Origin: Vibrio rumoiensis
Lineage (GTDB): Bacteria > Pseudomonadota > Gammaproteobacteria > Enterobacterales > Vibrionaceae
Length of the DNA: 64,000 bases
Reading direction: 5' to 3'
Assembly (NCBI RefSeq): GCF_002218045.2
Contig: NZ_AP018685.1
Coordinates: 2,704,303-2,768,302, forward strand
The position numbers and the translations under genes are program-made. Of this stretch, positions 47,248 through 57,100 are shown piece after piece. Within the stretch, counting starts at the first letter, position 1; the number at the start of each line of letters is the position of its first letter. The notes beneath the pieces are model-generated. The model was not told the origin of the DNA. It made no database searches and saw only the letters and a list, made by a program, of their open reading frames with translations.

Positions 47248-48696
47248 ATGGCGAAAATTACTTCAGCAATGATGGAAACCATCTTAGCGACCGTTGGCGG
47301 CAGCGCAAATATCAATAAATGCGGCAACTGCATGACTCGTTTACGTCTATCCCTCAACAACTATGGGTTGATTGATTTAACAGGATTAAAGTCTGTCGCT
47401 GGCGTGATGGGGGTGGTTGAAAGTGATGAACAACTGCAAATTATTTTAGGTCCAGGCAAAGCACAAACCGCTGCTGATCTGATGAATGATTTAATCACTA
47501 ATTCAAGCTCTGAAGCAGTGCAACCATTAGAAAACCAAGACTTATCGAGCATTGCTTCTGATCAAAAAAAGCAGATGAAGAGTAAGCAAACTAGCGGTGT
47601 GCAACGCTTCTTAAGTAAGTTTGCCACCATCTTTACTCCCTTGATTCCGGGCTTTATTGCCGCCGGTTTACTACTCGGTTTTGCCACGCTGCTTGAGCAA
47701 ATTTACGTTCTTGATCAAACGCCAAATGTTTTCATGGTCGATCTAATCGCTTATATGAAAGTATTTGGTAAAGGGCTATTTGCTTTCTTAAGTATTTTAA
47801 TTGGCTACAACGCTCAACAAGCTTTTGGGGGTTCAGGGGTTAATGGTGCCATCTTGGCGTCGCTATTTGTCCTTGGGTACAACCCCGATGCTACATCTGG
47901 CATTTATTCTGGTATGAGTGAGTTCTTCGGCATGGCGATTGATCCACGCGGTAATATTATCGGCGTATTGATGGCGGCGATCATTGGTGCTCAAGTCGAA
48001 AAGTTTGTCCGTAAATACATGCCGGATGACCTTGATATGATCTTAACCTCGGTTGTCACATTATTGATCATGGGGGTTGTCACTTTTGTGGTGATTATGC
48101 CAATTGGTGGTGAATTGTTTAAAGGCATGTCTTGGTTATTCTTAAACCTAAATGACAACCCTATCGGTGCAGCCATTCTCGCGGGTTTGTTCTTAATCTC
48201 GGTGGTGTTTGGTATCCACCAAGGCTTTGTCCCTGTCTACTTTGCGTTAATGGAAACACAAGGTTTTAACTCACTGTTCCCTATTCTGGCGATGGCGGGC
48301 GGTGGTCAAGTCGGCGCTTCAATGGCGCTTTACTTTAAAGCGAATAAAGATGCTCTGCTAAGAACACAAGTAAAAGGCGCAATTATTCCGGGAATCTTAG
48401 GCATTGGTGAGCCGCTGATTTACGGTGTGACACTACCTCGCGTTAAACCTTTTGTGACCGCATGTTTAGGTGGCGCGGCTGGTGGCTTCTTTATTGGTTT
48501 AGTGTCTTACATGGGGTTACCTGTTGGCCTTAATACCGTTTTTGGACCGTCTGGTATTGTTGCACTTCCACTCATGACATCCGCTAGCGGTATCTTCCCG
48601 GCTATGATGGTGTTCTTGGTAGGGCTGCTGATTTCTTACCTTGTTGGCTTCCTTGCCACCTACTTCTTTGGCACCAAAGATGTGGATTTAAGCTAA
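47248..48696 (+). CDS. murP: PTS N-acetylmuramic acid transporter subunit EIIBC
   Basis: MurP imports and phosphorylates MurNAc at the inner membrane. The 482-aa protein has an EIIB domain (residues ~5-90) with the phosphorylated cysteine in NKCGNCMTRLR and an EIIC membrane domain (~115-475), with the family loop LGIGEPLIYGVTLPR. There is no EIIA domain, as in E. coli, so the glucose EIIA (Crr) probably donates the phosphate. It starts 28 bp after murQ with AAGGA upstream. Confidence 0.93.
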   Translation: MAKITSAMMETILATVGGSANINKCGNCMTRLRLSLNNYGLIDLTGLKSVAGVMGVVESDEQLQIILGPGKAQTAADLMNDLITNSSSEAVQPLENQDLSSIASDQKKQMKSKQTSGVQRFLSKFATIFTPLIPGFIAAGLLLGFATLLEQIYVLDQTPNVFMVDLIAYMKVFGKGLFAFLSILIGYNAQQAFGGSGVNGAILASLFVLGYNPDATSGIYSGMSEFFGMAIDPRGNIIGVLMAAIIGAQVEKFVRKYMPDDLDMILTSVVTLLIMGVVTFVVIMPIGGELFKGMSWLFLNLNDNPIGAAILAGLFLISVVFGIHQGFVPVYFALMETQGFNSLFPILAMAGGGQVGASMALYFKANKDALLRTQVKGAIIPGILGIGEPLIYGVTLPRVKPFVTACLGGAAGGFFIGLVSYMGLPVGLNTVFGPSGIVALPLMTSASGIFPAMMVFLVGLLISYLVGFLATYFFGTKDVDLS

Positions 48697-48731
48697 CCGT
48701 CTTTAAGCTAGTCCCCCCTAGACCCTAGCTT

Positions 48732-48777
48732 GCGCCTTTACCTGTAAAATCATTTAATGGTAAAGGCGCTTTTTTTA
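48732..48777 (+). terminator. murQP terminator
   Basis: Stem GCGCCTTTACC / GGTAAAGGCGC, 11 bp and perfect, with a 16-base loop and eight T residues, between convergent murP and punR. Confidence 0.9.
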
Positions 48778-48813
48778 TTTATCTTAAAGGTACCAATTGG
48801 TAAAAATAACCGC

Positions 48814-49713
48814 TCACTTAAGCCAATCTTGATACATTTGCTCGCTATCCCCCAGATAATCAATTAACCACTCCACCAGCTTATTATCTTGGTTTTTACG
48901 CCATACCAAACAACAGGCACTAAGTGGTTTATCGCCGGTGAGATTCACTTCAATTAAATCGCCTTGCTCGATAAAAAACGTCGCCATATGACGCGGCATA
49001 TAACCCATGCCGACTTTATTTTTTAAACACTCAATCGCACTAAACCAATTGGGTAGTAATAAACGACGCTGCTGAGCAGAATGCCAAGTGTGGCGTTTAG
49101 GTAAAATGGTGGAAGTGTCATCTAAACAAATTGCGGGAATCGCGGCTAAATCTTGATCGGTTAATTCGGTTTGACTCGCTAATGGGTGATCGGCGGCCAT
49201 TACATACGCCCAATCAATACTGCCCATCGCTTTAACCCCATAATCACCACTCACTGGGATCGCCGAAGTGGCTCCTATTACCACATCAGCACGCCCTTCT
49301 GAAATTGCTTCCCACGAGCCATTAAACACCTCCATGTTGATCTGCAATTCGGCATAATCGAAGGTGTTATAAAAGTCTTCAATCAAAGGCTTCAGGTGTT
49401 CAAGCTTAACTATGTTATCTAGCGTTAATTTAACGGTTTTATGGTAACCACTTTCAACTCGTTTGGTTTGCGCCTTCACCTCTTCCATCTGACGCAACAA
49501 CTGGCGAGCTTCTTTAATGAAGTGCTCGCCGGCTTCGGTTAATTCTACTTTACGGGTTAATCGATGAAACAGTTTCACACCAAGCTCTTGTTCAACCTGT
49601 CTAACCGCATAGCTTATCGCTGAAGGAACTTTGTGTAATTGCTCTGCTGCAGCGGTAAAGCTCCCCATACGTGCCACGGTATCGAGCATTTGTAATGATT
49701 GCTTTGAATACAT
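48814..49713 (-). CDS. punR: LysR-family regulator PunR (YdhB-like)
   Basis: A 299-aa LysR regulator: N-terminal winged helix (residues 1-60; GSFTAAAEQLHKVPSAISYAVRQVE) and a substrate-binding domain (~90-299). It matches E. coli PunR/YdhB over its length as I recall it, including FNGSWEAISEGRADVVIGAT and the end LIDYLGDSEQM, and it is divergent from the punC homologue, as in E. coli. There it activates punC in response to purine nucleosides. The ATG at 49713 follows a strong GGAGGGG site. Confidence 0.88.
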   Translation of the reverse strand: MYSKQSLQMLDTVARMGSFTAAAEQLHKVPSAISYAVRQVEQELGVKLFHRLTRKVELTEAGEHFIKEARQLLRQMEEVKAQTKRVESGYHKTVKLTLDNIVKLEHLKPLIEDFYNTFDYAELQINMEVFNGSWEAISEGRADVVIGATSAIPVSGDYGVKAMGSIDWAYVMAADHPLASQTELTDQDLAAIPAICLDDTSTILPKRHTWHSAQQRRLLLPNWFSAIECLKNKVGMGYMPRHMATFFIEQGDLIEVNLTGDKPLSACCLVWRKNQDNKLVEWLIDYLGDSEQMYQDWLK

Positions 49714-49849
49714 ATTCCCCTCCATTAACCCATCAAAAAATTTGAACGATAGGTTAAAATTATAACGTTTAATTTCTTAGATAGAAGAATTTATAATCCC
49801 ACCATCAAGATCGGCATTTAGCCTGTTTACCCACTTTAATGGTCGTTTT

Positions 49850-51037
49850 ATGAATATCGCAAAAACACAATTATTTTATCTTGCTGCATTATCCATGTTG
49901 GGGTTTGTCGCCACCGATATGTACCTTCCGGCATTCAAAGTATTGGAAACCCATTTTTCTACTGGCCCAGAATCGATTGCTTTATCTTTATCAATCTTTT
50001 TAGCCGGTATGGCTTCTGGTCAGCTGTTATGGGGTTTAGCTTCAGATAAGTTTGGACATCGTAATACCTTGGCAACTGGCTTAGTGCTGTTTTCTTTGGC
50101 ATCACTGGGTTTAGGTTTTAGCCAAGAAGTATGGCAATTATTGAGCCTACGTTTTATTCAAGCGATTGGGGTTTGTGCGCCAGCAGTGATCTGGCAAGCC
50201 ATGGTAATTAAGCGTTATTCAAGTTCGGTCAGCCAGCAAGTGTTTGCTTCGATTATGCCGTTAGTGGCGCTCTCTCCTGCCATCGCCCCACAGCTTGGCG
50301 TGTTCTTAATGAGCCACTTTGGTTGGTCGAGCATCTTTATTTTCTTAACTGTGGTTGGTGCCTCCTTAACTTGGATGACACTAGCACAGCCTAAAGACGA
50401 AGCAGCCGAACCAAAACAGACATCAATTAAGCAAGATATTAAGGGCCTATTCAGTTCTCGTGTTTATCTCGGTAACGTATTAATGTTTGCCATGGCATCA
50501 GCCACTTTCTTTGCCTATCTAACCGGCATGCCTGAGATCATGACGTCTATGGGCTATGATGCAAAAGATATCGGCTTAAGCTTTGTACCTCAAACCATTG
50601 CGTTTATGGCGGGCGGTTACTTTGGCAAACGTTATGTAGCAAAACTGGGTAACAGCAAGGTATTAAAAGCCTTATTAGCACTATTTACCGTTTCATCTAT
50701 CGTAATGTTCGTTGCCTCTCAAATGAATATCAGCACGATTTGGCCTGTATTGATCCCGTTCTGTTTTATTGCCGTTGCCAACGGAGCGCTTTACCCAATC
50801 GTCGTTAACCGTGCGCTTTCAAGTTGTAAGAATAGCCCAGCGACGGCTGCGGGTTTACAAAACAGTTTACAGATTTGCATCAGCGGTTTAGCCAGTGCTT
50901 TAGTGGCGGCATTTGCTAGCCAAGCGCTACCAACCACCGGTTTTGTCGCGGTATTATGTACCGTCGGGCTATTGGCTGGGTATTTCTTCTCAGTATCAAG
51001 AATGGAAATCTCTGCCGAGTTAGCGGAAGAAGTTTAG
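49850..51037 (+). CDS. punC: MFS purine nucleoside transporter PunC (YdhC-like)
   Basis: A 395-aa major facilitator of the drug/H+ antiporter 1 (Bcr/CflA) group with about twelve hydrophobic helices. ATDMYLPAF (residues 23-31) in helix 1 and the loop motif GLASDKFGHRNTLATG between helices 2 and 3 are typical. It resembles E. coli YdhC, a nucleoside importer, and the adjacent punR supports this. Import of adenosine-like substrates is inferred by homology and context. Ends at a tandem repeat and a terminator. Confidence 0.88.
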   Translation: MNIAKTQLFYLAALSMLGFVATDMYLPAFKVLETHFSTGPESIALSLSIFLAGMASGQLLWGLASDKFGHRNTLATGLVLFSLASLGLGFSQEVWQLLSLRFIQAIGVCAPAVIWQAMVIKRYSSSVSQQVFASIMPLVALSPAIAPQLGVFLMSHFGWSSIFIFLTVVGASLTWMTLAQPKDEAAEPKQTSIKQDIKGLFSSRVYLGNVLMFAMASATFFAYLTGMPEIMTSMGYDAKDIGLSFVPQTIAFMAGGYFGKRYVAKLGNSKVLKALLALFTVSSIVMFVASQMNISTIWPVLIPFCFIAVANGALYPIVVNRALSSCKNSPATAAGLQNSLQICISGLASALVAAFASQALPTTGFVAVLCTVGLLAGYFFSVSRMEISAELAEEV

Positions 51038-51072
51038 TTTCTCGTTTCTCGTTTCTCGTTTCTCGTTTCTCG
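51038..51072. repeat. five tandem copies of a 7-bp unit
   Basis: TTTCTCG is repeated exactly five times directly after the punC stop codon and before its terminator. Short perfect repeats of this kind vary in copy number by slippage. It sits in a 3' untranslated position, so an effect on protein is not expected; it could serve as a strain-typing locus. Confidence 0.95.
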
Positions 51073-51089
51073 AGACAAGATATACAACA

Positions 51090-51119
51090 AAGCCCACTCG
51101 ATACTGAGTGGGCTTTTTT
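51090..51119 (+). terminator. punC terminator
   Basis: Perfect 10-bp stem AAGCCCACTC / GAGTGGGCTT with a six-base loop and a T-run, 50 bp past punC and before convergent glmU. Confidence 0.92.
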
Positions 51120-51164
51120 AGATCTTTTGCGAACGTCAAGAAACCGCTCTTTACGAACATCTTC

Positions 51165-52523
51165 CTATTTTTTAGTCGGACGTTTCCAACCTGCAATCAC
51201 TCGTTCTTTGGCTCGCGTGATCACTAATTCATTTTCAGAAACATCTTTGCTTAATGTGGTACCAGCACCAATCGTAGCACCATCAGCAATGGTGACAGGC
51301 GCGATCAGTTGAGAATCTGACCCCACAAACACGTCATCACCAATGGTGGTTTTAAATTTATTGGCACCATCGTAGTTACAAGTGATCACACCCGCTCCCA
51401 CATTAACGCGCTCACCAATTTGCGCATCACCGAGATACGTTAAGTGACCAGCTTTGGAAGCTTGCCCAAGTGTGGCATTTTTGATTTCGACAAAGTTACC
51501 GACATGAGCGGCTTTTTTCAGCTCAGAGCCCGGGCGTAAACGCGCATAAGGGCCGACTGTACAGTCTTCCCCAACAACAGACTCTTCAACAATGCTATAA
51601 GGGTAAAGAATCGCATTATCTTTAATCTCACAATCTTTTAATATGCAGCCGGCACCGATTTGGACATTATTCCCAATGGTAACTTTACCTTTTAAGATAA
51701 CATTAACATCAATTTCAACATCCATTCCAAAGTGCACTTCTCCACGTAAATCAAAACGTGCCGGATCACGTAGCATAACACCTTGTTCTAATAGTCTTTG
51801 CGCCTGCATTGACTGATAGGCTCTTTCAAGTCTTGCTAACTGAGCTCTATCGTTAACCCCTTCCACTTCTATCGGGCTTACAGGATGAACCGCTTCAACC
51901 GCTCGGCCTTCTTTATGTGCTGCGGCAATAATATCGGTTAAATAATATTCGCCTTGAGCGTTTTCATTTTTAAGTGCTGATAGCCAGCGCTTTAAATCCC
52001 CACCGGTCGCGACCATCACACCAGTGTTGATTTCTTTGATTAGCTTTTGCTCTTCAGTCGCATCTTTTTGTTCAACAATCGCCACTACTGGGCCATTTTT
52101 ACGAATGATACGGCCATAGCCATCCGGCTTTTTCAAGATAACCGTTAATAATGCGATACCACCGTTTGGCTGTGCCTCTAATAAGTTTTCAATGGTTTCT
52201 TGAGAGATTAATGGCACATCACCATACAAAATAAGTACTTTTTCATCATCAGAAAAATCAGGAGCCGCTTGATTCACCGCGTGACCCGTTCCCAGTTGTT
52301 TTTCTTGTAGCACCCAATTGACAGGCTCAGCTCCTAAAGCCTCCTTCATTTGATCGCCACCGTGGCCATAAACCAAATGAATATTTTGAGCACCAAGCTT
52401 TGCACAAGTATCAATGACATGTTTTGCCATCGGACGACCAGCCAAGCGGTGCAGGACCTTAGGTTTTTCAGAATACATGCGAGTGCCTTTACCCGCAGCA
52501 AGAATGACAGCGCTAAAATTCAT
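51165..52523 (-). CDS. glmU: bifunctional UDP-N-acetylglucosamine pyrophosphorylase / glucosamine-1-P acetyltransferase
   Basis: GlmU makes UDP-GlcNAc for peptidoglycan and LPS. The 452-aa protein has the nucleotidyltransferase motif LAAGKGTRM (residues 8-16), YGDVPLI, and a C-terminal left-handed beta-helix acetyltransferase (~250-452) with hexapeptide repeats and GHLTYLGDAQIG. It lies downstream of atpC on the same strand, conserved in E. coli, but a terminator separates them. Confidence 0.97.
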   Translation of the reverse strand: MNFSAVILAAGKGTRMYSEKPKVLHRLAGRPMAKHVIDTCAKLGAQNIHLVYGHGGDQMKEALGAEPVNWVLQEKQLGTGHAVNQAAPDFSDDEKVLILYGDVPLISQETIENLLEAQPNGGIALLTVILKKPDGYGRIIRKNGPVVAIVEQKDATEEQKLIKEINTGVMVATGGDLKRWLSALKNENAQGEYYLTDIIAAAHKEGRAVEAVHPVSPIEVEGVNDRAQLARLERAYQSMQAQRLLEQGVMLRDPARFDLRGEVHFGMDVEIDVNVILKGKVTIGNNVQIGAGCILKDCEIKDNAILYPYSIVEESVVGEDCTVGPYARLRPGSELKKAAHVGNFVEIKNATLGQASKAGHLTYLGDAQIGERVNVGAGVITCNYDGANKFKTTIGDDVFVGSDSQLIAPVTIADGATIGAGTTLSKDVSENELVITRAKERVIAGWKRPTKK

Positions 52524-52613
52524 AAAGCATTACCTATAAGATTAATCTGCAAAGATTCTACCTTAAAAATAACCACTTTGACCAAAGTTTGAGACGCACT
52601 GACAAAAAAACAA

Positions 52614-52643
52614 CAAAAAAGGCGACCTTAGGCCGCCTTTTAT
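52614..52643 (-). terminator. ATP synthase operon terminator
   Basis: On the minus strand, AAAAGGCGG-CC / GG-TCGCCTTTTTT: a 10-bp stem with one mismatch, a three-base loop and a T-run, about 24 bp past atpC and before glmU. Confidence 0.85.
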
Positions 52644-52666
52644 TCTTACTCTATTACCGCTAACAG

Positions 52667-53089
52667 TTAGCGACGCGATTTGCGCGTTAATTCAATTACT
52701 CGTAGTTGAGCAATAGCTTTCGCCAGATCACTAGTCGCTTTAACGAAGTCGATATCGCCATGCTGATTTTGAATATTCTCTTCAGCTTTGCGTTTGGCTT
52801 CTTCAGCCTTAGCTGCATCTAAGTCTTCACCACGAATTGCCGTATCAGCCAGTACAGTTGCCGTACCAGGCTGAACTTCAACCATACCACCAGAAACATA
52901 AATGATTTCTTCGTGGCCGTGTTGCTTAACTAAACGCACCATACCAGGCTTAATAGCAGTCAGAAGTGGAGTGTGTCCTGGGTAGATACCCAATTCACCT
53001 TCACTACCTGTCACCATGAAAGATTCAACAGTACCTGAGAAAAGTTTTTTCTCCGCACTGACGATATCTAGGTGAAAAGTCATAGCCAT
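52667..53089 (-). CDS. atpC: ATP synthase F1 subunit epsilon
   Basis: The epsilon subunit (140 aa) couples the rotor to F1 and inhibits hydrolysis. It has an N-terminal beta-sandwich (MAMTFHLDIVSAEKKLF to ~85, with GELGIYPGHTPLLTAI) and a C-terminal helical hairpin (~90-138). Last gene of the atp operon, 35 bp after atpD. Confidence 0.97.
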   Translation of the reverse strand: MAMTFHLDIVSAEKKLFSGTVESFMVTGSEGELGIYPGHTPLLTAIKPGMVRLVKQHGHEEIIYVSGGMVEVQPGTATVLADTAIRGEDLDAAKAEEAKRKAEENIQNQHGDIDFVKATSDLAKAIAQLRVIELTRKSRR

Positions 53090-53124
53090 GTTGCCTCCTA
53101 ATTAGCTTTAATGCTTAAAAAGAC

Positions 53125-54528
53125 TTAAAGCTTCTTAGCATTCTCAACTGCGTCATCAATAGAACCACAGTACATGAATGCTTGCTCAGGAATATCATCA
53201 TAGTCACCAGCGATCAGACCTTTAAAGCCGCGTAGTGTTTCTTTTAGAGAAACGTATACGCCAGGGTCACCAGTAAATACTTCCGCTACGTGATAAGGCT
53301 GAGTTAGGAAACGTTCAATCTTACGAGCACGAGATACAAGCTGCTTATCTTCTTCAGATAATTCATCCATACCTAGGATCGCGATGATGTCTTTTAACTC
53401 TTTATAGCGTTGTAGAGTAGTCTGTACACCTTGAGCCACATCGTAGTGCTCTTGACCTACCACTAGCGGATCCAACATACGAGATGAAGAATCTAGTGGG
53501 TCAATCGCAGGGTATAGACCCATTGCCGCGATGTTACGGTTAAGTACAACCGTTGCGTCCAAGTGAGCAAACGTCGTCGCTGGAGATGGGTCAGTTAAGT
53601 CATCCGCAGGTACGTATACCGCTTGCACAGAAGTGATAGAACCATTCTTAGTCGAAGTGATACGCTCTTGAAGCACACCCATTTCTTCCGCTAGCGTTGG
53701 CTGATAACCTACCGCAGATGGCATACGACCTAGTAGAGCCGATACCTCTGTCCCCGCAAGGGTATAACGGTAAATGTTATCGATGAACAGTAGTACGTCA
53801 CGGCCTTCATCACGGAATTTCTCCGCCATTGTTAGACCAGTCAATGCTACGCGCAGACGGTTACCCGGTGGCTCGTTCATTTGACCGTAAACCATTGCTA
53901 CTTTTGATTTTTCAGGCTCTTCGATGTTTACAACACCGGCTTCCTGCATTTCAAAGTAGAAGTCGTTACCTTCACGAGTACGCTCACCAACACCAGCAAA
54001 CACTGATAGACCAGAGTGCTGTAGTGCGATGTTGTTGATAAGTTCCATCATGTTAACGGTCTTACCTACACCTGCACCACCGAATAGACCGATTTTACCA
54101 CCCTTAGCGAATGGGCAAATCAAGTCGATTACTTTTACACCGGTTTCTAGAAGTTCAGTTACATTTGACTGCTCTTCATAGCTTGGTGCTGCACGGTGAA
54201 TCGCATAGTTTTCTTCTGCGCCAATTTCACCACACTCATCGATAGCATCACCTAATACGTTCATGATGCGACCAAGTGTTTTTGTTCCTACTGGTACTGA
54301 GATTGGAGCGCCTGTATTAACCACTTCCAAACCACGACGTAAACCATCAGAGCTACCCATTACGATTGCGCGAATTACGCCACCGCCAAGTTGTTGTTGA
54401 ACTTCAAGAACAAGACGTTCTTTCGCATCAACAACGTTCAGGGCATCGTATACACGAGGTACACTGTCCTGTGGGAACTCTACGTCGACTACTGCACCGA
54501 TGATCTGTACGATCTTACCTGTAGCCAT
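53125..54528 (-). CDS. atpD: ATP synthase F1 subunit beta
   Basis: The catalytic subunit (467 aa) of F1. The P-loop GGAGVGKT is at about residues 149-156, with GERTREGNDFY, the Walker B region VLLFIDNIYRYT and the DELSEED loop contacting epsilon near 385. In the E. coli protein the Walker B segment reads DNIYRYTLAG, as it does here. Fully intact. Confidence 0.98.
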   Translation of the reverse strand: MATGKIVQIIGAVVDVEFPQDSVPRVYDALNVVDAKERLVLEVQQQLGGGVIRAIVMGSSDGLRRGLEVVNTGAPISVPVGTKTLGRIMNVLGDAIDECGEIGAEENYAIHRAAPSYEEQSNVTELLETGVKVIDLICPFAKGGKIGLFGGAGVGKTVNMMELINNIALQHSGLSVFAGVGERTREGNDFYFEMQEAGVVNIEEPEKSKVAMVYGQMNEPPGNRLRVALTGLTMAEKFRDEGRDVLLFIDNIYRYTLAGTEVSALLGRMPSAVGYQPTLAEEMGVLQERITSTKNGSITSVQAVYVPADDLTDPSPATTFAHLDATVVLNRNIAAMGLYPAIDPLDSSSRMLDPLVVGQEHYDVAQGVQTTLQRYKELKDIIAILGMDELSEEDKQLVSRARKIERFLTQPYHVAEVFTGDPGVYVSLKETLRGFKGLIAGDYDDIPEQAFMYCGSIDDAVENAKKL

Positions 54529-54597
54529 CGTTAATCCTCTAAACTATTAATTTACCTAAGCTTCATTCAAATAACGAAACCTGATTTAACAATAAAA

Positions 54598-55464
54598 TTA
54601 AACTGCTGCTGCACCAGATACGATTTCTGATAGCTCTTGTGTAATCGCCGCTTGACGCGCTTTGTTATACACAAGTTCTAAATCTTCAATCAGATTACTC
54701 GCATTATCTGTTGCGGCTTGCATCGCAATCATTCGGGCTGCCATCTCACATGCGAGATTTTCCACCACGCCTTGATACACTTGAGATTCAACATAACGTC
54801 GAAGCAAAGTATCTAATAACGGCTTAGGCTCAGGCTCATAAATATAATCCCAAGAATGAGTGCGTTTCATGTCATCGCTATCCGATTTAGGCAAAGGTAG
54901 CAATTGATCGATCTTAGGTTCTTGAACCATAGTGTTAACGAACCGGTTAAATACTACGTATAGGCGATCAAGTTCACCTTCGTCGTATTTTTTCAGCATC
55001 ACACCGACTGAACCAATCAAAGATTCAAGGCTAGGTTCATCACCTAAACCTGAAATTTGAGCGGATACTTTAGCGCCAGTATGTCTGAAGAAGGCGGTAG
55101 CTTTACTACCAATCACCGCAAGTTCAACACTTGCACCTTTATCAGACCATGCTTTCATGTCGTTTAATGCCGCTTTAAACAAGTTAATGTTCAAACCGCC
55201 ACATAAACCACGGTCGGTTGACACGATAATGTAGCCTACTTTTTTAGCTTCACGCTCCTCAAGATAAGGGTGCTTATACTCGAGGTTAGCATTGGCTACA
55301 TGACCGATCACTTTACGCATTGTTTCTGCATATGGTCGAGACGATTCCATCGCGTCTTGTGTACGACGCATCTTGGAAGCCGCAACCATTTTCATTGCCT
55401 TCGTAATTTTTTGTGTGCTTTTAACACTACCAATTTTAGTACGAATCTCTTTTGCGCCGGCCAT
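54598..55464 (-). CDS. atpG: ATP synthase F1 subunit gamma
   Basis: The gamma subunit (288 aa) is the central rotor shaft. Conserved N-terminal helix MAGAKEIRTKIGSVKSTQKITKAMKM-type start, VSTDRGLCGGLNINLF (about 79-94) and the C-terminal coiled-coil helix with NKARQAAITQELSEIV are present. E. coli length is 287 aa. Located between atpA and atpD. Confidence 0.98.
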   Translation of the reverse strand: MAGAKEIRTKIGSVKSTQKITKAMKMVAASKMRRTQDAMESSRPYAETMRKVIGHVANANLEYKHPYLEEREAKKVGYIIVSTDRGLCGGLNINLFKAALNDMKAWSDKGASVELAVIGSKATAFFRHTGAKVSAQISGLGDEPSLESLIGSVGVMLKKYDEGELDRLYVVFNRFVNTMVQEPKIDQLLPLPKSDSDDMKRTHSWDYIYEPEPKPLLDTLLRRYVESQVYQGVVENLACEMAARMIAMQAATDNASNLIEDLELVYNKARQAAITQELSEIVSGAAAV

Positions 55465-55545
55465 CGTTACTCTCCTTTAATGGACATTCGCGAACTGGTG
55501 ATGCTGATAATTAAGTGTAAATTAACCAAAAACATCACCTACGAA

Positions 55546-57087
55546 TTACCAGGTCTGGGTTGCTACGAAACCATCAACCAACTTCTTAAGTGTGGCTTCG
55601 ATTTCATCGTTATATGCACCCGTCTTGTTGATTTCAGCAACGAAATCAGCAAATTGACCGTGAGCGTACGATAGAAGTGCGGCTTCAAAATCAGCGAGTT
55701 TGTTTAGCTCGATTGTTTCTAAATAACCGCGCTCAGCAGCAAAGATAACCAATGCTTGATCAAATACAGAGAATGGAGCGTATTGCTTCTGCTTCATTAA
55801 CTCAGTTACTTTTTGACCATGGTTCAACTGCTTCTTAGTCGCAGCATCAAGATCAGATGAGAACTGAGCAAACGCGGCTAGTTCACGATACTGTGCAAGT
55901 GCAGTACGAATACCACCAGACAGTTTCTTAATGATCTTAGTTTGCGCTGAACCACCTACACGAGATACTGAAATACCTGGGTCAACCGCAGGGCGAACAC
56001 CAGCATTAAATAGCTCTGTTTGTAGGAAGATCTGACCATCGGTAATCGAGATTACGTTAGTCGGTACGAATGCAGATACGTCACCAGCTTGCGTTTCAAT
56101 GATAGGAAGCGCAGTTAAAGAACCGGTCTTACCTTTCACTTCACCGTTCGTGAATCTTTCTACGTAATCTTCATTTACACGAGCAGCACGCTCTAGTAGA
56201 CGAGAGTGAAGGTAGAAAACATCACCTGGGAAGGCTTCACGGCCTGGTGGACGTTTTAGAAGTAGAGAAATCTGACGGTAAGCCACCGCTTGTTTAGATA
56301 GGTCATCATAAACAATCAGTGCATCTTCACCGCGATCACGGAAGTATTCGCCCATCGCACAACCTGAGTATGGAGCCAGGTATTGCAATGCCGCAGATTC
56401 AGAAGCCGATGCAACAACCACGATAGTGTTTGCTAGTGCGCCGTGCTCTTCAAGTTTACGTACTACGTTGGCAATTGTTGATGCCTTTTGGCCAATCGCT
56501 ACGTAGATAGAGAAGATTCCAGAATCTTTTTGGTTAATGATTGCATCGATCGCCATTGCTGTTTTACCAGTCTGACGGTCACCGATGATAAGCTCACGCT
56601 GACCACGGCCGATTGGAATCATTGAGTCAACAGACTTATAACCAGTTTGTACTGGTTGGTCTACTGATTTACGATCGATAACACCTGGTGCAATCATTTC
56701 TACAGGAGAAGTGAGTTTTGCATCAATAGGGCCTTTACCATCAATCGGTTGACCTAGTGTGTTTACCACACGGCCTAGCAATTCAGGACCTACAGGTACT
56801 TCAAGGATACGACCAGTACCCGTTACTTTCATGCCTTCCTGAAGGTTAGCATACGGGCCCATGACAACCGCACCCACCGAGTCACGCTCAAGGTTAAGTG
56901 CAAGCGCATAAAGACCGCCTGGTAGTTCAATCATTTCACCCTGCATCACATCGGCTAAACCGTGGATGCGGATAATACCATCGCTCACAGAGACGATAGT
57001 ACCTTCATTGCGAGCTTCACTAACAACGTCAAATTTCTCGATACGTTGTTTGATCAGTTCACTAATTTCTGTGGAATTAAGTTGCAT
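55546..57087 (-). CDS. atpA: ATP synthase F1 subunit alpha
   Basis: The non-catalytic nucleotide-binding subunit (513 aa, identical in length to E. coli). P-loop GDRQTGKT (~169-176), IYVAIGQKAS, DDLSKQAVAYRQ and the signature PAVDPGISVSRVGG are all intact. It begins at an ATG 14 bp after atpH. Confidence 0.98.
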   Translation of the reverse strand: MQLNSTEISELIKQRIEKFDVVSEARNEGTIVSVSDGIIRIHGLADVMQGEMIELPGGLYALALNLERDSVGAVVMGPYANLQEGMKVTGTGRILEVPVGPELLGRVVNTLGQPIDGKGPIDAKLTSPVEMIAPGVIDRKSVDQPVQTGYKSVDSMIPIGRGQRELIIGDRQTGKTAMAIDAIINQKDSGIFSIYVAIGQKASTIANVVRKLEEHGALANTIVVVASASESAALQYLAPYSGCAMGEYFRDRGEDALIVYDDLSKQAVAYRQISLLLKRPPGREAFPGDVFYLHSRLLERAARVNEDYVERFTNGEVKGKTGSLTALPIIETQAGDVSAFVPTNVISITDGQIFLQTELFNAGVRPAVDPGISVSRVGGSAQTKIIKKLSGGIRTALAQYRELAAFAQFSSDLDAATKKQLNHGQKVTELMKQKQYAPFSVFDQALVIFAAERGYLETIELNKLADFEAALLSYAHGQFADFVAEINKTGAYNDEIEATLKKLVDGFVATQTW

Positions 57088-57100
57088 GCTCCAATCCCCA

